A DNA stretch of 52,044 nucleotides from assembly GCF_000026985.1 (NCBI RefSeq), contig NC_017390.1, positions 986,762 through 1,038,805 on the forward strand, in the 5' to 3' direction. The DNA comes from Erwinia pyrifoliae DSM 12163. Lineage in GTDB: Bacteria; Pseudomonadota; Gammaproteobacteria; Enterobacterales; Enterobacteriaceae. The notes beneath the pieces are model-generated. The model saw nothing but the letters and a program-made list of their open reading frames with translations. It searched no databases and was not told where the DNA came from. This document shows, piece after piece, positions 49,506 to 52,044 of this stretch. A program made the position numbers and the translations under genes. Positions within the stretch are counted from its first letter, which is position 1. The number at the start of each line of letters is the position of its first letter.

Positions 49506-50159
49506 TTATTTGTGGCTGACCGCTCGAACAATGCGATCGCCGCAGAACTGAATTAAATACACCAAAACAACCAGCAGGACCAAAACCGTGTTCATCACCG
49601 TGGCATTGTAACCGATATAGCCATACTGATAGCCAATCTGGCCCAAACCGCCAGCCCCGACGGCGCCACCCATTGCTGAGTAACCGACCAAAGTGATTAA
49701 CGTAATAGTAGCGGCATTCACCAGGCCTGGTAGCGCTTCCGGCAACAGAACCTTGCGGATAATTTGCAGTGGGGTTGCTCCCATGGCGCGGGAAGCTTCA
49801 ATCAGGCCGCTTGGCAGTTCGAGCAGGGCATTCTCAACCATACGCGCAATAAAGGGGGCTGCGCCAACCGTCAGTGGAACGATGGCCGCCTGTAGCCCGA
49901 TTGATGTGCCGACGATTATCCGGGTAAACGGGATCATCCACACCAGTAGAATGATAAACGGGATCGAACGGAAGATATTCACTGCGGCTGACAGCACGCG
50001 ATACAGCCTGGCATTGGCGACGATCTGCCCCGGGCGGGTGACATATAAAAGAACGCCGACCGGCAGGCCGATAACAAAGCCAAAGAAGCCAGAGACAAAG
50101 GTCATCATCAGGGTTTCCCAAACGCCGCGACCCAGTAACCACAACATTGCCTCAGACAT
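49506..50159 (-). CDS. metI: Methionine ABC transporter permease MetI
   Basis: Inner-membrane permease of the methionine importer. 217 residues, the same as E. coli; five predicted helices with the EAA-type coupling loop around [24 protein letters not shown]. It overlaps the metN end by 8 nt, indicating translational coupling. Confidence 0.96.
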   Translation of the reverse strand: MSEAMLWLLGRGVWETLMMTFVSGFFGFVIGLPVGVLLYVTRPGQIVANARLYRVLSAAVNIFRSIPFIILLVWMIPFTRIIVGTSIGLQAAIVPLTVGAAPFIARMVENALLELPSGLIEASRAMGATPLQIIRKVLLPEALPGLVNAATITLITLVGYSAMGGAVGAGGLGQIGYQYGYIGYNATVMNTVLVLLVVLVYLIQFCGDRIVRAVSHK

Positions 50160-51183
50160 AACCCAGTACCTCTACCTTTACATGGTGATCTTGCAAAAAC
50201 GCGATGGCAGCCTGTATATCTGCCGCTTCGCCGTGGATTTCGGCCAGCATAATGCCGAACTTCACGCCTCCGGCATAATCCATCTGCGCGCTAATAATGT
50301 TGTTGTTGACGTTAAAACGACGAGCCGACTCCGACAGTAAAGGGGCATCGACTGACTGGCCGGTGAACTCCATGCGTAATAATGGCACCTTAGACGTGAT
50401 GATTTCAGACGTCAGCCGTTGCTGATAATCCTCCGGAATATCCAGATGCAGGGTCGACTGAATAAACTGCTGTGCCAGTGGCGTTTTGGGATGAGAGAAC
50501 ACTTCGCTAACAGTATCCTGCTCAATCAGCTGACCATTACTGATAACGGCAACGCAGTCACAAATACGCTTCACCACATCCATCTCATGCGTAATCAACA
50601 GGATGGTAATACCCAGGCGGCGGTTGATGTCTTTCAACAGTTCAAGGATAGAACGGGTGGTGGCGGGATCCAGAGCGCTGGTCGCTTCATCACATAACAG
50701 CACTTTAGGGTTGCTGGCCAGCGCACGGGCAATCGCCACGCGCTGCTTCTGACCCCCTGACAGGTTGGCAGGCCAGGCGTCGTGTTTGTCTGCCAGACCG
50801 ACTAAATCCAGCAGCTCGGTAACGCGAGTTTTAATCTCGCCTTTAGTCAGATTGCCCAGCTCCAGCGGCAACGCGACATTTCCGGCAACGGTGCGTGAGT
50901 TCAATAAATTGAAATGTTGGAAAATCATCCCTATCTGACGGCGTGCCAGCGTCAGTTGGCTCTCTGAAAGGGTAGTGAGATCCTGGTTATCAACCATAAT
51001 CTGACCAGAAGTGGGGCGTTCAAGCAGATTGACGCAGCGGATCAGGGTACTTTTACCCGCGCCAGATGCACCGATCACACCATAAATTTGCCCGGCGGGT
51101 ACATGCAGGCTGACATCCGCCAGCGCCGTGATAGTGCGCATGCTTTGCTGAAACACTTTGGTGATATTTGAAAGTTTAATCAT
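50152..51183 (-). CDS. metN: Methionine ABC transporter ATPase MetN
   Basis: ATPase of the methionine importer. 343 residues, the same as E. coli: Walker [10 protein letters not shown] at 38-46, LSGGQKQ, Walker [14 protein letters not shown], and a C-terminal NIL (C2) domain that binds methionine and inhibits transport ([13 protein letters not shown] to the end). First gene of metNIQ, under a MetJ-type operator. Confidence 0.97.
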   Translation of the reverse strand: MIKLSNITKVFQQSMRTITALADVSLHVPAGQIYGVIGASGAGKSTLIRCVNLLERPTSGQIMVDNQDLTTLSESQLTLARRQIGMIFQHFNLLNSRTVAGNVALPLELGNLTKGEIKTRVTELLDLVGLADKHDAWPANLSGGQKQRVAIARALASNPKVLLCDEATSALDPATTRSILELLKDINRRLGITILLITHEMDVVKRICDCVAVISNGQLIEQDTVSEVFSHPKTPLAQQFIQSTLHLDIPEDYQQRLTSEIITSKVPLLRMEFTGQSVDAPLLSESARRFNVNNNIISAQMDYAGGVKFGIMLAEIHGEAADIQAAIAFLQDHHVKVEVLGYV

Positions 51184-51260
51184 TGAGTTATTTATTATTG
51201 TGATGGGAATGAGCCGTGGAGTTGATGAGAACCGCCCCCCGCACTGATGAAACTAAGTGG

Positions 51261-51289
51261 ATGGTAAGGCATCCAGACGTCTAAATCAA
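51261..51289 (-). promoter_or_regulatory. metN promoter with MetJ box in the spacer
   Basis: On the minus strand TTGATT (51289-51284) and TACCAT (51266-51261) are 17 bp apart. The spacer holds a perfect met box AGACGTCT at 51275-51282 with an imperfect neighbour AGGCATCC at 51267-51274. MetJ with S-adenosylmethionine should repress here. Confidence 0.8.
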
Positions 51290-51371
51290 TCGAAGTGATG
51301 TAAACGGGCGTTCTCTCTTTTCAGGCAATCATGCGATACTCTATGGCAAATTATGTAGCAGGAGTTTCGAC

Positions 51372-51932
51372 GTGGCTGATAAGGTCCCCGCAATTTTTCT
51401 CGATCGTGATGGCACAATAAATGTCGACCACGGTTATGTCTCTGAAATCGACAACTTTGAGTTTATCGACGGCGTCATTGACGCGATGCGAGAGCTAAAG
51501 CAAATGGGCTATGCGCTGGTGCTGGTCACCAACCAGTCAGGCATCGCGCGCGGGATGTTTAGTGAAGAGCAGTTTATGCAGTTGACCGAGTGGATGGACT
51601 GGTCGCTGGCGGATCGCGATGTCGATCTGGACGGCATCTATTTTTGCCCGCATCATCCTGAAGCGGTGGTAGAGCAGCTACGCCAGTCGTGTGACTGTCG
51701 TAAACCACAGCCGGGTATGCTGCTTACCGCACAGCAGGAATTGCACATCGACATGTCTGCTTCTTATATGGTGGGCGATAAAATAGAAGATATGCAGGCG
51801 GCGGCAGCGGCGGGTATTGGTAAGAAAGTGCTGGTACGCAGCGGCAAGCCAATCACACCAGAAGGTGAAAATGCCGCCGACTGGGTGCTTGATAGCCTTA
51901 AAGATCTACCTGCACGCATCAAACAGGGCTAA
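51372..51932 (+). CDS. gmhB: D-glycero-beta-D-manno-heptose-1,7-bisphosphate 7-phosphatase GmhB
   Basis: HAD-family phosphatase in ADP-heptose synthesis for the LPS inner core. 186 residues (E. coli 191); nucleophile D11 and acid D13 in [14 protein letters not shown], the Cys/His zinc site region CPHHPEA and [10 protein letters not shown], and [13 protein letters not shown] 51372 has AGGAG 7 nt upstream. It lies just before an rRNA operon, as in E. coli. Confidence 0.96.
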   Translation: MADKVPAIFLDRDGTINVDHGYVSEIDNFEFIDGVIDAMRELKQMGYALVLVTNQSGIARGMFSEEQFMQLTEWMDWSLADRDVDLDGIYFCPHHPEAVVEQLRQSCDCRKPQPGMLLTAQQELHIDMSASYMVGDKIEDMQAAAAAGIGKKVLVRSGKPITPEGENAADWVLDSLKDLPARIKQG

Positions 51933-51969
51933 AAAACAGCATTTAGCATAAATTTACAGCGGACAGGAA

Positions 51970-52044
51970 AAAAGTTCAGGTTTCCGCTTGCGTTCCCGTG
52001 AGTCATCCCTATAATGCGCCTCCATCGACACGGAACAACGGCTT
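51970..52044 (+). promoter_or_regulatory. rRNA operon P1 promoter and start of leader (rrnH position)
   Basis: TTGCGT 51988-51993, a 16-bp spacer, TATAAT 52010-52015 and the discriminator GCGCCTCC are the hallmarks of an rrn P1 promoter. An A-rich stretch (aaaaaag, 51968-51974) upstream is a possible UP element. Transcription should start near 52023. The 16S gene lies outside the window. Confidence 0.85.

Noticed and set aside
1..52044. CRISPR arrays, tRNA genes, transposases, prophage genes or integrase sites
   Set aside because: None seen on reading both strands; no regularly spaced repeats and no mobile-element proteins among the ORFs.

Overview
The window is a chromosomal housekeeping region of an enterobacterium. 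Gene order and near-E. coli protein sequences place it in Enterobacterales. The set of missing genes and the GC-rich, moderately diverged genes suggest an Erwinia/Pantoea-type (Erwiniaceae) genome; the family placement is inference, made without any database search.

Layout: (1) 1-6187, the tail of an unidentified gene, a terminator, then the Fur-type ferrichrome uptake operon fhuA-fhuC-fhuD-fhuB. (2) 6191-9447, hemL, erpA, a small secreted protein of unknown function and mtnN. (3) 9567-17952, dgt, degP, yaeH, dapD, glnD and map. (4) 18094-24818, the translation and isoprenoid block rpsB-tsf, pyrH, frr, dxr, uppS and cdsA. (5) 24828-40308, the envelope and lipid A block rseP-bamA-skp-lpxD-fabZ-lpxA-lpxB-rnhB-dnaE-accA, then ldcC. 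(6) 40337-44043, a VOC-fold gene, tilS, a broken cytochrome c gene, rof with a broken yaeP upstream of it, yaeQ and arfB. (7) 44194-51183, an AT-richer membrane protein of unknown function, proS, trmO-rcsF and the methionine importer metN-metI-metQ. (8) 51372-52044, gmhB and the P1 promoter of an rRNA operon whose genes lie beyond the window.

The core blocks are co-linear with E. coli K-12. Several K-12 genes are absent from their usual junctions (clcA, yadS-btuF, cdaR, nlpE-yaeF), and two of these junctions hold unrecognised genes instead. Two decayed genes lie close together between tilS and yaeQ.

The most striking observation is ribosomal protein S2 (rpsB). By comparison with the E. coli protein from memory it carries roughly 45 replacements, including sites that are nearly invariant in gamma-proteobacteria. 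Its partner tsf and the other neighbours look ordinary. Several replaced sites use rare codons (three ATA, one AGG) in a gene otherwise written in optimal codons, which suggests recent, rapid change. The S2-binding leader and the promoter look conserved. No mobile element, CRISPR array or tRNA gene was seen.
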